A DNA stretch of 6,179 nt from F1-20-MAGs119 sp964556145 (GTDB lineage Bacteria; Actinomycetota; Acidimicrobiia; Acidimicrobiales; Ilumatobacteraceae): positions 1 to 6,179 of the forward strand of contig CAZKVD010000095.1 in the NCBI GenBank assembly GCA_964556145.1, read 5' to 3'. The position numbers were made by a program, and so were the translations under genes. The number at the start of each line of letters is the position of its first letter. Positions within the stretch are counted from its first letter, which is position 1. Shown in pieces: positions 5,267 through 6,179 of this stretch. The notes under the pieces are model-generated. The model made no database searches. It was not told the DNA's origin and saw nothing but the letters and a program-made list of their open reading frames with translations.

Positions 5267-6121
5267 TCAGCTGAAGACGACGGTGCGGTTGTTCCACACC
5301 AACACGCGGTGTTCCACGTGCGCACGCACGGCGCGGGCGAGAACGACGGTTTCCAGGTCGCGGCCGCGACGCGTGAGCTCGGCGACATCGTCGCGGTGCG
5401 ACACGCGGGCCACGTCTTGTTCAAGGATCGGACCCTCGTCGAGGTCACTCGTCACGTAGTGCGCAGTTGCTCCGATGATCTTCACGCCGCGGTCGTGCGC
5501 CTGACGGTACGGATTGGCGCCGATGAATGCGGGAAGGAACGAGTGATGGATGTTGATCATGCGGCCGTACCACTTGTCGGCAAACCAAGGCGGCAGCACC
5601 AACATGTATCGGGCGAGGATGACGAGGTCGAGGTTCAATGAGTCGAGAAGCTCGGACACCTTCTGCTCTTGTTCGGCGCGGGCATTGTCGCCCTGGCCGA
5701 CGCCCACGTGTTCGTAGCGGTAGCCGAATGCTTCAACCAGTTCGCGGCTGTCGTTGTGGTTCGACACAACGGCCTGGATGTCGAGGCCCAGGTCGCCGTA
5801 GCGCGAACGGGTCAGCAGGTCGGACAAGCAGTGCACCGTTTTCGACACCATGATCGCGGTGCGGGGCCGCCACGGCAGTTCGTTCAACGTGAAGGTCATG
5901 GCGAACTTGGCAGCAATGGGGCCGAACGCCGTCTTGAAGAACTCGAGGTCACGGGTGCCGTCGTGGGTGAACTCGACGCGCTGGAAGAACATCGCGTTGT
6001 GATGGTCGGTGTGCTGTTCGGCGTGCACGATGTTGCCGCCGTTCATCGACACCCATCCGGCCACGTCGGCCACGATGCCCGACGTGTCAGGGCACGAGAT
6101 GAGAAGGACCGTGGTGTTCAC
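5267..6121 (-). CDS. purU: formyltetrahydrofolate deformylase PurU
   Basis: 284 aa, full length for PurU (E. coli enzyme about 280). It hydrolyses 10-formyl-tetrahydrofolate to formate and tetrahydrofolate, balancing one-carbon pools and supplying formate for PurT-type purine synthesis. Residues 1-80 form the regulatory ACT domain (LLISCPDTSGIVADVAGW, then GGNIVHAEQHTD). Residues 86-284 form the formyltransferase-fold catalytic domain, with NIHHSFLPAFIGANPY at 190-205, GVKIIGATAHYV at 212-223 and LDEGPI at 227-232. Asn190, His192 and Asp228 match the catalytic Asn-His-Asp triad of GAR transformylase. The C-terminus HRVLVWNNRTVVF is also typical. The start is GTG 6121; it is the only in-frame start that keeps the ACT domain, it has no Shine-Dalgarno, and it lies just 6 bp after the 3' end of a tRNA gene. 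The downstream small gene begins 5 nt after the stop. Confidence 0.96.
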   Translation of the reverse strand: MNTTVLLISCPDTSGIVADVAGWVSMNGGNIVHAEQHTDHHNAMFFQRVEFTHDGTRDLEFFKTAFGPIAAKFAMTFTLNELPWRPRTAIMVSKTVHCLSDLLTRSRYGDLGLDIQAVVSNHNDSRELVEAFGYRYEHVGVGQGDNARAEQEQKVSELLDSLNLDLVILARYMLVLPPWFADKWYGRMINIHHSFLPAFIGANPYRQAHDRGVKIIGATAHYVTSDLDEGPILEQDVARVSHRDDVAELTRRGRDLETVVLARAVRAHVEHRVLVWNNRTVVFS

Positions 6122-6127
6122 AACGAG

Positions 6128-6179
6128 TGGAGACGATGGGAATCGAACCCACGACCTCCTGCTTGCAAAGCAGGCGCTC
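6128..6179 (-). tRNA. tRNA-Ala (anticodon TGC), 5' part outside window
   Basis: 52 bases from D-stem position 22 to the discriminator are visible. Reading the minus strand: GAGC (3' half of the D stem), G, anticodon stem CCTGC/GCAGG with loop TTTGCAA and anticodon TGC, variable loop AGGTC, T arm GTGGG-TTCGATT-CCCAT, acceptor 3' strand CGTCTCC and discriminator A at 6128. The CCA end is not encoded (CTC follows). The anticodon arm and the GAGCGCCTGC context are typical of bacterial tRNA-Ala(UGC). The acceptor 5' strand and the first part of the D arm, about 21 nt, lie beyond the right edge. Confidence 0.95.

Noticed and set aside
5153..5641. 162-aa plus-strand open frame opposite purU
   Set aside because: purU is certain on the minus strand; the plus translation has no family features.

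Overview
The window is GC-rich throughout, with several GTG starts, some genes without a Shine-Dalgarno sequence, TANNNT-type -10 boxes next to start codons, and tandem TetR regulators. This points to a chromosome of an actinobacterium (Actinomycetota). A lineage near Acidimicrobiia is a guess from the general look of the secreted protein; no marker gene here settles it. There is no sign of phage, IS or CRISPR material.

Left part (1-1740, minus strand): a two-gene unit. An NAD(P)H- and FAD-dependent ferredoxin-reductase-type oxidoreductase is followed, through an ATGA stop/start overlap, by a VOC (glyoxalase-fold) protein that runs off the left edge. Middle left (1811-3083, plus strand): transcribed divergently from a 70-bp spacer, two adjacent and clearly paralogous TetR-family regulators. 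The spacer has a -10-like box 6-7 nt from each GTG start, so both outward transcripts may be leaderless. The simplest reading is a TetR-controlled catabolic or redox operon.

Middle right (3080-4918, plus strand): a good promoter starts on the stop codon of the second TetR gene. An imperfect 29-bp inverted repeat covers the predicted transcription start, and a strong GGAGG site precedes a gene for a large exported protein. That protein has a signal peptide, a thrombospondin-type-3-like calcium-binding stretch and a beta-rich C-terminal region of unknown function.

Right part (4902-6179, minus strand): tRNA-Ala(TGC), cut by the right edge, then purU (formyltetrahydrofolate deformylase, one-carbon metabolism) starting only 6 bp after the tRNA 3' end, then a small CxxC-containing protein of unknown function 5 bp after purU. 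This last gene meets the exported-protein gene tail to tail with a 17-bp coding overlap, and a strong hairpin sits inside its 3' end.

Most of the genes are ordinary families. The unusual points are architectural: the tRNA-purU junction, the inverted repeat at the exported-protein promoter, the duplicated TetR pair with its leaderless-looking divergent promoters, and the terminator-like hairpin embedded in an opposing gene. I see no clear evidence for a wholly new multi-gene system.
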